Assembly (NCBI RefSeq): GCF_002858745.1
Contig: NZ_PJRO01000015.1
Span: 1-64,000 of the forward strand
Direction of reading: 5' to 3'
DNA length: 64,000 nucleotides
DNA from: Mesorhizobium loti
GTDB taxonomy: Bacteria > Pseudomonadota > Alphaproteobacteria > Rhizobiales > Rhizobiaceae
The translations under genes were made by a program, and so were the position numbers. This document shows, in pieces, positions 31,946-40,775 of this stretch. A model generated the notes under the pieces. It saw only the letters and a program-made list of their open reading frames with translations, had not been told where the DNA came from and searched no databases. How positions within the stretch are numbered: the stretch's first letter is position 1; each line of letters opens with the position of its first letter.

Positions 31946-33514
31946 ATGGCAAATCCAATGCAAAGTGCTGCCGCCCGGACAGCCGCTGCCGACGTGCGTC
32001 CCGTGCTCGAACTGTCGGATGTGCGCAAGCGTTTTGGCGGCGTCGTCGCGCTGAACGGCGTCTCCTTCTCGCTGCGAGCCGGCGAGGTGCACGCGCTGGT
32101 CGGCGAGAATGGCGCCGGCAAGTCGACGCTCATCAAGATCCTGTGCGGCATCGTCAAGCGGGACGACGGCAATATCGTCCTGGATGGGGCACCTTATGAA
32201 CCCCACTCCCCCGCCGATGCCAAGGCGCATGGCATCCAGGTCGTGCATCAGGAATTCAATCTGCTGCCCTATCTGTCGGTGGCGGAAAACATCTGTTTCG
32301 AGGACATCCCGCGCAAACGTTTCGGCATCGTCGACTACAAGGCCGTCTACGACAAGGCCCGCCACGCGCTCGCTCGTATCGGCCTCGACGACATCGATGT
32401 CCGACGCCCGGTGGAAACGCTCGGCGTCGCGCATCGCCAATTGGTCGAAATTGCCCGAGCCTTGATGGGCGAAAGCCGTATCCTGATTCTCGATGAGCCG
32501 ACTGCGACTTTGACGGCGCGTGAGACCGAACGCCTCTTCGCAATCATTAATGGCCTGCGTGCCAAAGGCGTCGCCATCGTTTTCGTGTCGCACCATCTCA
32601 ACGAGGTCTTCGCCAATTGCGATCGCGTCACGGTGCTGCGCAATGGCGAGTCCGTGATGACCGCCGACATTGCCGATACCACGCAGGAGAAGCTGGTCGC
32701 CTCGATGGTCGGTCGCCAGCTTGCCGCACAGATGGCTGAGACACGCAACCTGGATGCCAGCAGCCGTATCGCACTGTCGCTGAAGAATTTACGCCACCCG
32801 GCATCGCCGCACGCCGATGGCGTTTCGCTCGACTTGCGCTATGGCGAAATCCTCGGCATCGCCGGCCTGGTCGGCGCCGGCCGCACGGAGTTGCTGCGGT
32901 CGATCTTCGCCGCCGATCTGCCGCTGTCGGGCACGCTCGAGCGCGACGGCCAGCCACGCCGCTATAACAGCCCCAAGGCGGCGATCCGCGACGGGATCGG
33001 CTTCCTGACGGAAGATCGAAAGGAAGAAGGCCTGATCCTTGCCATGTCTATCGCTGCCAATGTCAGTCTTGCCAGTCTGGGCAAGATCTCGCGTGCGGGC
33101 CTGCTCGACGCAGACGCGGAGACACGATTGACGCAAAGCCTCGGCAAAGAGATCAAGCTGAAATACGGCAAGGCCGCCGACCCGGCTTCAACGCTGTCGG
33201 GCGGCAACCAGCAGAAGGTGGTTTTGGCCAAATGGCTGGCCAATGACCCCAAGATCCTGCTGCTGGATGAGCCGACACGCGGCGTCGATGTCGGCGCCAA
33301 GGCAGAAATCTACGCGCTCTTGCGCAGTCTCGCCGACAAGGGCCTGGCCTTGCTTGTCGTGTCTTCGGAACTGCCCGAACTGATCACGCTCTGTGACCGC
33401 ATCCTGGTGATGTCGAAACACCGCATCGCCGGCGAGGTCGCACGCGAGGACTTCTCCGAAGAGAGCATCCTTTCCCTCGCCTACAAGGACGAGAACAATC
33501 ATGGACGCCACTGA
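31946..33514 (+). CDS. sugar ABC transporter ATP-binding protein (RbsA-type, double ATPase)
   Basis: 522 residues with two nucleotide-binding domains. The first has Walker A GENGAGKST near residue 53, a degenerate signature (LGVAHRQLVEIARALM) and Walker B RILILDEPTATLT. The second keeps the signature LSGGNQQKVVLAKWL and Walker B KILLLDEPTRGVDVG, while its Walker A region is the usual degenerate GLVGAGRTELLRSIF. This is the standard layout of RbsA/XylG/MglA proteins. It drives import of the sugar bound by the upstream protein. Its end overlaps the permease start by 14 bp. Confidence 0.92.
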   Translation: MANPMQSAAARTAAADVRPVLELSDVRKRFGGVVALNGVSFSLRAGEVHALVGENGAGKSTLIKILCGIVKRDDGNIVLDGAPYEPHSPADAKAHGIQVVHQEFNLLPYLSVAENICFEDIPRKRFGIVDYKAVYDKARHALARIGLDDIDVRRPVETLGVAHRQLVEIARALMGESRILILDEPTATLTARETERLFAIINGLRAKGVAIVFVSHHLNEVFANCDRVTVLRNGESVMTADIADTTQEKLVASMVGRQLAAQMAETRNLDASSRIALSLKNLRHPASPHADGVSLDLRYGEILGIAGLVGAGRTELLRSIFAADLPLSGTLERDGQPRRYNSPKAAIRDGIGFLTEDRKEEGLILAMSIAANVSLASLGKISRAGLLDADAETRLTQSLGKEIKLKYGKAADPASTLSGGNQQKVVLAKWLANDPKILLLDEPTRGVDVGAKAEIYALLRSLADKGLALLVVSSELPELITLCDRILVMSKHRIAGEVAREDFSEESILSLAYKDENNHGRH

Positions 33515-34499
33515 AATCAACAGCGCCTCGGCTGGCTCGCTCGGCAACACCGCCAAGACCGTGCTGCGGGAAGCCGGGATCGGCATTGCGCTGATCGTGC
33601 TGATCATCGTCTTTTCGCTGACGACCCAACATTTCCTGACTTCGGCGAACATCACCAACATCCTGACCCAGGTGACGATCAACCTCGTGCTCTCGATCGG
33701 CATGACCTTCGTTATCCTGATCGGCGGCATCGATCTGTCGGTGGGCTCGGTGCTCGCCTTCGCCGCCGTCGTTGCCGGCACGGTGATGACGCTGCCTGGC
33801 CTCGACCCCACTGTTGCCGTCATGCTTGCAACAGTGAGTGCTGTCGCGGCCGGCATCCTGTTCGGTTTGTTGAATGGCCTGGTGAGTGCCTGGTGGGGCA
33901 TCCCGTCCTTCATCGTCACGCTGGGAACGCTGAACATCGCACGCGGCGCCGCACTGCAAGTCACCGGCGCCTCGACCATCTATTCCTTCCCGGCCGCCTT
34001 CAACGCCTTCGGCTCGCAGACGATCTACGGCGTGCCGGTGCTGTTCCTGATCGCACTTCTGCTTGTGGCGATCGGCTGGTTCGTGCTGAGCCGTACAGTG
34101 TTCGGACGCGTGCTTTACGGCATCGGCAACAATGAGGAAGCGACCCGGCTCGCCGGCCACAACGTGTTCTTCTACAAAGTGGCCGCCTTCACCATCTGCG
34201 GTGCCGCTGTCGGCATCGGCGCCATCATCTACATGGCGCGTCTCAACATCGCGAGCCCGATCATCGGCATCGGTTTCGAACTCAACGCCATTGCCGCCGT
34301 CATCATCGGCGGCACCAGCCTGAGCGGCGGCCGGGGCTCGATCATCGGTACGCTGCTTGGCGCCTGCATCATCGGCGTATTGGCCAACGGCCTTATCCTG
34401 CTTGGCCTCAGCGACTTCATGCGGCAGATGATCACCGGCTTCGTCATCATCCTCGCCGTCGTCCTTGACAAATATCGCGAAAGGCTAACGAAAGCCTGA
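33501..34499 (+). CDS. sugar ABC transporter permease (RbsC-type)
   Basis: 332 residues with about eight to ten membrane helices, for example IGIALIVLIIVFSL, NLVLSIGMTFVILIGGIDLSVGS and AAVIIGGTSLSGGRGSIIGTLLG. GGIDLSVGSVLAFAAV and GGTSLSGGRG are hallmarks of the BPD_transp_2 family of ribose/xylose-type permeases. It forms the membrane channel of the importer with the RbsA-type ATPase, whose gene overlaps its start. The LacI regulator gene follows after 37 bp. Confidence 0.92.
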   Translation: MDATEINSASAGSLGNTAKTVLREAGIGIALIVLIIVFSLTTQHFLTSANITNILTQVTINLVLSIGMTFVILIGGIDLSVGSVLAFAAVVAGTVMTLPGLDPTVAVMLATVSAVAAGILFGLLNGLVSAWWGIPSFIVTLGTLNIARGAALQVTGASTIYSFPAAFNAFGSQTIYGVPVLFLIALLLVAIGWFVLSRTVFGRVLYGIGNNEEATRLAGHNVFFYKVAAFTICGAAVGIGAIIYMARLNIASPIIGIGFELNAIAAVIIGGTSLSGGRGSIIGTLLGACIIGVLANGLILLGLSDFMRQMITGFVIILAVVLDKYRERLTKA

Positions 34500-34536
34500 G
34501 GCGGCCTAGTCGCCGCAACAGTCGGGTGGGAACAGC

Positions 34537-35514
34537 GTGGTCAATATCAAGGACGTCGCCCGGCAGGCGGGGGTTTCGATCGGAACCGTATCGCGCGTGC
34601 TGGCCAGGAATGAGACTGTCGGCGCCGCACTGCGCGAAAAGGTCGAGGCGACGATCCGCGAACTCAACTTCAAGCCGAACCATGTGGCGCGCGGCCTGCG
34701 CCGCCGCCGCACCGACATGATCGGTCTGGTGATCCCCGACATCACCAATCCCTTTTTCGCCGAACTCGCAAAACATGTCGAAGCCATTGCCTTCCGCGCC
34801 GGCCTGTCGGTGCTCCTGTCGATCACCAATGACGATCCCAAGATCGAAGTGGCGCAGATCGAAAGCCTGCTGAAAAGCCGCCCCACGGGCCTGATCGTGG
34901 TGCCGATCCAGTCCGGCCAGTCACAGGGTTGGCGTAGTGAAACGGCCACCGTCGTCGTCGACCGCCGTCTTGCGGGCCATGGCCTGCTGTCAGTCGACCA
35001 CCATGGCGGCGCAGCCATTGCCGCAGACCATTTGATCGGCCTCGGCCACCGTCGCATCGCTTACATCGCGGGCCCAGCCGACGCGCCCGTCTCGCAGGCG
35101 CGCCGCGCCGGCTTCGTTGAACACCTGATTGCCGCAGGCATCCAACCGGAAATTATCGAAGGCCATTTCGATTATGTTTCCGGCGAGACACTCGGACGCC
35201 AGTTGCTCGACCGCGCACCAGCGAGGCGGCCGACGGCGATCGCGACAGCCAATGACCAGCAGGCGATCGGCCTTTTGCGCGCCGCTGACGATCTCGGCAT
35301 CAATGTGCCGAACGAACTTTCCGTCATCGGCTTCGACGATATCCCTTTGGCCGGATTGATCACCCCTCGGCTCACCACGATCGGCCAGCCTGTGGAAGAG
35401 ATTGCCAAACGGGCCGTAGCTGCGGCAATCGACAGGAGCGGAGTAGCCGCTGGAAAGGACGATTTGCTTTCCGGAGTGCTTGTCGTGCGCAATTCCACGG
35501 CGATCGTCAGCTAG
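34537..35514 (+). CDS. LacI-family transcriptional repressor of the sugar operon
   Basis: 325 residues with a GTG start. The DNA-binding helix-turn-helix and hinge are VNIKDVARQAGVSIGTVSRVLARNETVGAALREKV and FKPNHVARGLRRRRT. The effector domain resembles periplasmic sugar-binding proteins: IGLVIPDITNPFFAELAKHVE, PTGLIVVPIQ, DHLIGLGHRRIAYIAGP and IGFDDIPLAGLITPRLTTI. It probably represses the sugar ABC operon by binding the palindrome at 30891 and is released by the transported sugar. Being the last gene of the operon, it would be autoregulated. Confidence 0.9.
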   Translation: MVNIKDVARQAGVSIGTVSRVLARNETVGAALREKVEATIRELNFKPNHVARGLRRRRTDMIGLVIPDITNPFFAELAKHVEAIAFRAGLSVLLSITNDDPKIEVAQIESLLKSRPTGLIVVPIQSGQSQGWRSETATVVVDRRLAGHGLLSVDHHGGAAIAADHLIGLGHRRIAYIAGPADAPVSQARRAGFVEHLIAAGIQPEIIEGHFDYVSGETLGRQLLDRAPARRPTAIATANDQQAIGLLRAADDLGINVPNELSVIGFDDIPLAGLITPRLTTIGQPVEEIAKRAVAAAIDRSGVAAGKDDLLSGVLVVRNSTAIVS

Positions 35515-35533
35515 AAAGCCGTAACCCGACCTG

Positions 35534-35637
35534 GCGCAATTCCAGCCAAAGTGAGCAGCGGTTTTGCATCCGGAATTGCGTAAAAACAAAGAGTCGGAGT
35601 GTTTCCGCGTTTGTGAGAAAAAACGGAACCGCTCTGG
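35534..35637 (+). repeat. rhizobial intergenic palindromic repeat, copy A (diverged)
   Basis: Contains GCAATTCCAG, CGGTTTTGCATCCGGAATTG, GCGTAAAAACAAAGAGTCGG and a terminal inverted repeat ending CGGAACCGCTCTGG. The same arrangement occurs at 48095, 54883 and 56797. This copy is the most diverged of the four full or partial copies and lies between the LacI gene and the MerR gene. Its function is unknown; it resembles a REP/BIME-type element. Confidence 0.75.
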
Positions 35638-35671
35638 CGCGAACCAGCGCAAAAAAGCCTCATCGACGCGC

Positions 35672-35702
35672 TTGACCCTCCACTTGGTGGAGACGGTAGG
35701 AC
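35672..35702 (+). promoter_or_regulatory. MerR-type promoter with dyad in the spacer
   Basis: TTGACC at 35672-35677 is followed by the dyad CTCCAC-TTG-GTGGAG at 35678-35692 and TAGGAC at 35697-35702, giving a 19-bp spacer as in MerR-regulated promoters. The MerR gene starts at 35709, about where transcription would begin, so the message may be nearly leaderless. Confidence 0.55.
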
Positions 35703-35708
35703 GGTTCC

Positions 35709-36647
35709 ATGAGCGAGAAAATGCACACGATCGGTGACCTTTCGCGGCTGAGCGGCATCTCGGTGCGGCGCATCCGTTTCTATTCGGACAAGGGATTGTT
35801 GCCGCCGACCACCCGGACGCTCGGCAACTACCGCGTCTATTTCGATGCCGACGTCGCCCGCCTCGATTTGATCCGAGCCTTGCGGGAAGCCGGCATCAGC
35901 CTGGCCACCATCCGCAAGCTCCTGTCCCGGCATCTTTCGCTGAAAGAGGTCCTGGCGATGCGGCTTGGAACACTGGAGGCCGAGATCGCCTCTCGCCGTC
36001 GGATCGCCGCCGTGCTGCGCATCACGCTCAAGATCGACCAGCCAACCGAAACCGACTTGAGGAGACTTTGGACGATGACAATCCTGTCCCAAACGCAGAT
36101 GCGAGCCGCAATGGAACGGTTCTACGACAAGGTGGCCGTGCGCGCCGACATGGGCGAAGACTGGAAGCGGCAGATGATCGACGCTTCCATGCCGGAATTG
36201 CCGGACGAGCCGACGTCACGACAGATCGACGCCTGGAATGAGATCACGGCGATGATCACCGATGAGAGTTTCCTGGCAGAAATGCAGACCGACACTGCCA
36301 CGATGTGGAATGGAGAATTCGATGCGGCCGCCTATGCGGACGCAGCGAATTCAATCCTGGCCAAGGTCAGGGTAGCGATCGATGAAGGCAGCAACCCGCT
36401 CTCCCCGACCGGCACGGCCATCGCCAGAGAATGGTTGCAAAAATCAGCGACGGCGATGCGTCGCCAACCCGACCGCGCCTTCCTGGACTGGCATCTTGGC
36501 CAGTACCGCAAGCATCATGCCCGCTCGGCGCGCTACCAGGAACTGCTTGCCATTCTGCGTGGTGAGAAGCCGGACCAGGAACCTCGCAACGAATGGCAAT
36601 GGATCAATGAGGCAATGACGCCGCTGCTGGCCTCGTCCGATCAGTGA
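35709..36647 (+). CDS. MerR-family regulator with TipAS-like ligand domain
   Basis: 312 residues. The MerR DNA-binding domain is HTIGDLSRLSGISVRRIRFYSDKGLLPPTTRTLGNYRVYFDADVARLDLIRALREAGISL, followed by a dimerisation helix. From about residue 125 an all-helical region (MRAAMERFYDKVAVRADMGEDWKRQM, then WLQKSATAMRRQPDRAFLDW) resembles TipAS antibiotic-binding domains, though the match is loose. It probably senses a small molecule, perhaps an antibiotic, and activates its own promoter. No transporter or resistance gene lies next to it; the neighbour on the other strand is bdhA. Confidence 0.82.
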   Translation: MSEKMHTIGDLSRLSGISVRRIRFYSDKGLLPPTTRTLGNYRVYFDADVARLDLIRALREAGISLATIRKLLSRHLSLKEVLAMRLGTLEAEIASRRRIAAVLRITLKIDQPTETDLRRLWTMTILSQTQMRAAMERFYDKVAVRADMGEDWKRQMIDASMPELPDEPTSRQIDAWNEITAMITDESFLAEMQTDTATMWNGEFDAAAYADAANSILAKVRVAIDEGSNPLSPTGTAIAREWLQKSATAMRRQPDRAFLDWHLGQYRKHHARSARYQELLAILRGEKPDQEPRNEWQWINEAMTPLLASSDQ

Positions 36648-36713
36648 TTGGCCGCTCATACCCGGCGCCGGTTCAACCGCCCGCGCCGGCAAATCTCCTG
36701 GCCGGCGAAGGAT

Positions 36714-37502
36714 TTACTGTGCCGTCCAGCCACCATCAACCGGCAGCGTCGTGCCGGTAATCTGCTTGGCTGCATCCGAGCAGAGGAATACCGATAGCGC
36801 CGCGATCTCTTCCACCGTCACGAATTCCTTCGTCGGCTGGGCAGCAAGCAGCACATCATGCTTGACCTGCTCTTCCGTCATGTTGCGCGCCTTCATCGTG
36901 TCTGGGATCTGCTTCTCGACCAGCGGCGTCCAAACATATCCCGGCGCGATCGCGTTGACCGTCACGCCATCCTGCGCGGCCTCGAGCGCCACCGTCTTGG
37001 TGAGGCCGGCAATGCCATGCTTGGCCGAGACATAGGCCGACTTGAAGGGCGAAGCGACCAGCGCATGCGCAGAGGCAGTGTTGATGATACGGCCCCACTT
37101 GCGCGCCTTCATGCCGGGCAGTGCCGCCTTGATCGCGTAGAACGCCGCGAGCAGGTTGATGCGGATGATCGCTTCCCATTTGTCGTCGGGGAATTCCTCG
37201 ATCGGCGCGACAAACTGAATACCGGCATTGTTGACCAGGATGTCGACGCTGCCAAAGGCCTTTTCAGCCTCCTGCACCATGGCGGTCACGTCCTCGCCCT
37301 TCAGCATGTTGGCGCCAGAGTAACGGCATTGGACGCCGAAATCCGCTTCGATCGCCACGCGCTCCTTTTCGATCTCGGCAGGATCGCCCAACCCATTGAT
37401 GGTGACATTGGCGCCCTCGGCGGCGAAGGCCCGGGCGATGGCAAGGCCGATGCCGCTGGTCGAACCGGTGACGAGCGCGTTCTTTGAAGTCAGGGAACCC
37501 AT
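36714..37502 (-). CDS. bdhA: D-3-hydroxybutyrate dehydrogenase
   Basis: 262 residues of the classical short-chain dehydrogenase family: cofactor motif TGSTSGIGLAIARAFA, NNAGIQFVAP, catalytic Ser-Tyr-Lys in NTASAHALVASPFKSAYVSAKHG and the C-terminal QITGTTLPVDGGWTAQ that is typical of 3-hydroxybutyrate dehydrogenases. It oxidises D-3-hydroxybutyrate to acetoacetate with NAD+ in the cytoplasm, a step in poly-hydroxybutyrate use. It is divergent from an acetoacetate decarboxylase and a patatin gene, so the region deals with acetoacetate and storage-polymer metabolism. Confidence 0.92.
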   Translation of the reverse strand: MGSLTSKNALVTGSTSGIGLAIARAFAAEGANVTINGLGDPAEIEKERVAIEADFGVQCRYSGANMLKGEDVTAMVQEAEKAFGSVDILVNNAGIQFVAPIEEFPDDKWEAIIRINLLAAFYAIKAALPGMKARKWGRIINTASAHALVASPFKSAYVSAKHGIAGLTKTVALEAAQDGVTVNAIAPGYVWTPLVEKQIPDTMKARNMTEEQVKHDVLLAAQPTKEFVTVEEIAALSVFLCSDAAKQITGTTLPVDGGWTAQ

Positions 37503-37655
37503 GATGATCTCTCGGCTAGCAGTTGCAGTGACATTCTAACTAGGTGCATTGCAGCAAGTTTCCATCACAAACATGTGTCGATTTCATTCTGGAACCGACA
37601 AAGGACTGAAATCGTTCATCGACCCGACACAAACCCGTCATGCTGCCATGCAACA

Positions 37656-37686
37656 TGACATCCGTTGTTCCTGATGTGACATCCGT
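37656..37686 (+). promoter_or_regulatory. direct repeat TGACATCCGT upstream of acetoacetate decarboxylase
   Basis: TGACATCCGT occurs at 37656-37665 and 37677-37686, exactly 21 bp apart, that is two helical turns, on the same face of the DNA. The second copy ends 18 bp before the TTG start. The region is shared with the divergent bdhA gene. The spacing suggests an activator or repressor site, though no regulator is adjacent. Confidence 0.45.
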
Positions 37687-37704
37687 CAATCCCGAGGTGA
37701 CAGC

Positions 37705-38454
37705 TTGGAAATCGCAGACGTCGTGAAGCGCGCTTACGCTATGCCGCTGACCAACCCTTCCTTCCCACCCGGCCCTTATCGTTTCTTCGACCGCGAATAT
37801 GTCATCATCACCTACCGCACCACGCGCGAAGCGCTGGAGGCGGTGGTGCCGGCTCCACTGGAAATCGACGGCGAGCCGCTGGTGAAATACGAATTCATCC
37901 GCATGCCGGACTCAACGGGCTTCGGTGACTACACCGAAAGCGGCCAGGTCATTCCCGTGCGTTTCAACGGTGAGCATGGTGTCTACGTCCATTCCATGTA
38001 TCTGGACGATGATGCTCCGATCGCAGGCGGGCGCGAGTTGTGGGGCTTTCCAAAAAAACTGGCCAATCCGAAAATCGTCAACGAAGGCGAAGTGGTCGTC
38101 GGCACCCTGCATTATGGTTCGGTGCTCTGCGCCACCGGCACGATGGGCTACAAGCACCGCGAGGCCAACCGTGAACAGGTGATGGCTGCACTGACGGCGC
38201 CCAATTTCCTGGTCAAGATCATTCCGCACGTTGATGGCACGCCGCGCATCTGCGAGCTCGTACGCTATCGCCTCACCGACATCATGCTGAAGGAAGCCTG
38301 GACCGCCCCCGCTGCGCTCGACCTGCGCCCGCACGTCATAGCCGATGTGGCGCGCCTGCCAGTGCTCGAAGTCGTTTCGGCGCTGCATTTCACAGCCGAC
38401 CTCACCCTCGGCCTCGGCGAGGTCGTCCACGACTACCTCACCGGCGCACGCTGA
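37705..38454 (+). CDS. adc: acetoacetate decarboxylase
   Basis: 249 residues with a TTG start behind GAGGTGA. Motifs are AMPLTNPSFPPGPYRFFDREYVIITYRTT, EYEF-like KYEFIRMPDSTGFGDYTE, GGRELWGFPKKLANP with the catalytic and proximal lysines (the PKK pair), and KIIPHVDGTPRICELVRY. The enzyme decarboxylates acetoacetate to acetone and CO2 through a Schiff base. It lies divergent from bdhA, whose product makes acetoacetate, and 29 bp before a patatin gene. It may serve to remove acid or excess acetoacetate. Confidence 0.92.
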   Translation: MEIADVVKRAYAMPLTNPSFPPGPYRFFDREYVIITYRTTREALEAVVPAPLEIDGEPLVKYEFIRMPDSTGFGDYTESGQVIPVRFNGEHGVYVHSMYLDDDAPIAGGRELWGFPKKLANPKIVNEGEVVVGTLHYGSVLCATGTMGYKHREANREQVMAALTAPNFLVKIIPHVDGTPRICELVRYRLTDIMLKEAWTAPAALDLRPHVIADVARLPVLEVVSALHFTADLTLGLGEVVHDYLTGAR

Positions 38455-38483
38455 CCTTTTTCAATCATGTGCCGGAGTTGACC

Positions 38484-39644
38484 GTGCTGGACCGCAACAG
38501 AACGAAGGCGAACATCGCCACCATCCAAGAAATCGCTTCCCAATACGACCGCGTCGCGCTCGTGCTGCAGGGTGGCGGCGCGCTCGGTGCCTATCAGGCG
38601 GGTGTCTATCAGGCCTTGTCCGATGCCGGTTGCGAGCCGACCTGGCTCTCCGGGGTTTCGATCGGGGCTATCAATGCCTCGATCATCGCCGGCAATGAGC
38701 CGAGCCGCCGCCTGCAGCGGCTGGAACAGTTCTGGCAGACGATTTCCGGCCGCAAGATCTGGGCCTACACGCCAGAGGGCGACATCTATCGCGACATCCG
38801 CAACCGTACCAGTTCGTGGATGACGATGACCATGGGACAGCCCGGCTTCTTCAAGCCCCGCTTCCCCAATCCATGGCTGGAACAGACAGGTGCCGAGGGT
38901 GCGACCAGCTTCTACGACACGGCAGAGTTGAAAGACACGCTTGAGCGAGTGATCGATTTCGACGTGCTCAACGATGGCCGCAAACGCCTGAGCGTCGGCG
39001 CCGTCAACGTACGCACGGGCAACTTCGTCTATTTCGACACCGACAAGGTGCGTATCGGGCCGGAGCACATCATGGCCTCCGGGGCCCTGCCCCCGGCCTT
39101 TCCTGCAATCCGCATCGAAGGCGAATACTACTGGGATGGCGGCATCGTCTCAAATACGCCGCTGCAATATCTGCTCGACCAGGAAGAGGACCGCAGCTCG
39201 CTGGTTTTCCAGGTCGATCTGTTCAGCGCTCGCGGCGTGCTGCCGCGTGGCATGCCGGACGTGCTGTCGCGTCACAAGGACATCATGTATTCCAGCCGTA
39301 CGCGCCAGAACACCGACAATTTCAAGCGCATCCATGATTTGAAGATGCAACTTCTGGATGCTCTCAAGCGCGTTCCTGCCGAAATGCGCTCACCCGAGGA
39401 AGAGCGGCTGATTGCCGACTATTCCGACGCGGGCGTGGTCAACATCATCCACCTCATCTACCAGCACAAGGGGTATGAGGGACACGCCAAGGATTATGAA
39501 TTCTCCGGCACCTCGATGCGTGAACACTGGGACACGGGGCTCGAGGATACACAGCGTACGCTACGGCACCACCAGTGGCTGACCCCACCGACGAATACAG
39601 AGGGCGTGGCCATCCACGATCTGCATCGCGAAGACCCGACCTGA
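38484..39644 (+). CDS. patatin-like phospholipase (DUF3734 type)
   Basis: 386 residues from a GTG at 38484, which has GGAG 6 nt upstream; an in-frame GTG at 38469 would add five residues. The patatin domain has the oxyanion loop LQGGGALGAYQAG, the nucleophile serine in SGVSIGAINASIIAG near residue 60 and the dyad aspartate in YYWDGGIVSNTPL. The C-terminal DUF3734 part includes the HDLKMQLL helix. The enzyme probably cleaves acyl esters. It is co-transcribed with acetoacetate decarboxylase, a common rhizobial arrangement, and may link lipid and storage-polymer turnover. Confidence 0.9.
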   Translation: MLDRNRTKANIATIQEIASQYDRVALVLQGGGALGAYQAGVYQALSDAGCEPTWLSGVSIGAINASIIAGNEPSRRLQRLEQFWQTISGRKIWAYTPEGDIYRDIRNRTSSWMTMTMGQPGFFKPRFPNPWLEQTGAEGATSFYDTAELKDTLERVIDFDVLNDGRKRLSVGAVNVRTGNFVYFDTDKVRIGPEHIMASGALPPAFPAIRIEGEYYWDGGIVSNTPLQYLLDQEEDRSSLVFQVDLFSARGVLPRGMPDVLSRHKDIMYSSRTRQNTDNFKRIHDLKMQLLDALKRVPAEMRSPEEERLIADYSDAGVVNIIHLIYQHKGYEGHAKDYEFSGTSMREHWDTGLEDTQRTLRHHQWLTPPTNTEGVAIHDLHREDPT

Positions 39645-39669
39645 TCCAGGCATCCTGAGGTTTGGGTCG

Positions 39670-40692
39670 TCAGAAACGCAGGCTGACGCCGGCGCGGCGC
39701 AACAGCCAATAGAACAGCGCTGTAGCGCCTATGCCCAGTGCCACCGCCCACCAGAAACCGCTGTCGGCGTGGGTGAACGGCAAACCGGCCGTATTCATCC
39801 CGAAGACACCCACCACCAGTGTACCGGGCAGGAGCAGTGCGCTCATCACCGCCATGGCTTTGAGACTGCGGTTGGATTCGTCGGCCAGTTCAGCTGCCAT
39901 TTCCTCCTGCAGCAATCTGGCGCGATCGTTGATCATGACGATTTCGCGGTCAAGTCGTTCAACTCGCGTCGAGAGGCGTTGCAACACGGTGTGAGCAGCT
40001 GAGGAAAGCTGCCATTCCTCGCGGTCCTCGTCTTCGAACAGCGCAACCATGCCAGAAACCGGCCGGTGCAGGGAGACCGCCAGTCGGCGCACTTCCTTGA
40101 GCCGCCGCCGCTCGTCGCTCAGCCGTTCGGTAACCAGATTGTCTTCCACCTCGTCGAGCTTTCGCGCCGCTTCGGCAAGCCTGAGGCCGGTGTTCTTGCA
40201 GAATGCTCCGACAATGGCCTCGAACAGATCGAAGGCCGTGGGCAGCTTCAACCCATCGCCCAGCGCACGGCGCAGTTGGTCGACACCCTCCAGCGAATGT
40301 CGACGTCCCGTCACCAGGACGCGTTCGGTAACTGCGAAATGCAGCCGGCCGATCGTGCTCGAACGTCGTTCGATATCCTTGTGCATGTCGGCCGACACGC
40401 CATGCACCACCCCATCTTCATGGCCCAGCACCAGACTGTCATGCCCTTCGAGGATGGCGCGGGAGGCATGCGGCAGCCGGCAGGCGTGCCCCACCCAGCC
40501 ATGCGCGCGCTGGTCGACCAGATCAACGTGCAGCCACACCCACCCTTCTTCGGCGGCAAGGGCGGTTTCGATATCCTTCTGCGTCAGGACCGTCGCAGGC
40601 CGGCCGGGCAATGCCCGGTAGGCAAAGATCAGGCCCGGCACCTGATCGGTGTTTTCGCTGCCCGGAAGATTGAAACGCGGTGCTTCATTCAT
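39670..40692 (-). CDS. zntB: CorA-family metal transporter (ZntB-like)
   Basis: 340 residues from the ATG at 40692; a longer upstream frame reads into non-conserved sequence. A soluble cytoplasmic domain is followed by a long helix (LSTRVERLDREIVMINDRARLLQEEMAAELADESNRSLKAMAVMSAL) and two C-terminal membrane helices. The first ends with the pore signature GMN in VVGVFGMNTAGLPF; the second is WWAVALGIGATALFYWLLRR. It should form a pentameric divalent-cation channel or transporter, probably for zinc, with ZntB closer than CorA. It converges with the patatin gene and is next to a phosphate transporter on the same strand. Confidence 0.85.
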   Translation of the reverse strand: MNEAPRFNLPGSENTDQVPGLIFAYRALPGRPATVLTQKDIETALAAEEGWVWLHVDLVDQRAHGWVGHACRLPHASRAILEGHDSLVLGHEDGVVHGVSADMHKDIERRSSTIGRLHFAVTERVLVTGRRHSLEGVDQLRRALGDGLKLPTAFDLFEAIVGAFCKNTGLRLAEAARKLDEVEDNLVTERLSDERRRLKEVRRLAVSLHRPVSGMVALFEDEDREEWQLSSAAHTVLQRLSTRVERLDREIVMINDRARLLQEEMAAELADESNRSLKAMAVMSALLLPGTLVVGVFGMNTAGLPFTHADSGFWWAVALGIGATALFYWLLRRAGVSLRF

Positions 40693-40775
40693 AGACGGCA
40701 CGGCCTTGATTGGAGAAAGACTGGCACGGTAGGTTTGACCGCGCCAGCCCTCGCTTTGACGACAAGAACCCGCGG

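Noticed and set aside
30579..31958. 459-codon open frame on the minus strand
   Set aside because: Antisense to the ribose-type binding protein gene with its signal peptide and ribosome site; the antisense translation is low-complexity and unrelated to known proteins.
36685..36706. GCCGGC inverted repeat between the MerR and bdhA genes as a terminator
   Set aside because: Only a 6-bp stem of self-complementary GC sequence with no T-run; such matches are frequent in this GC-rich DNA.
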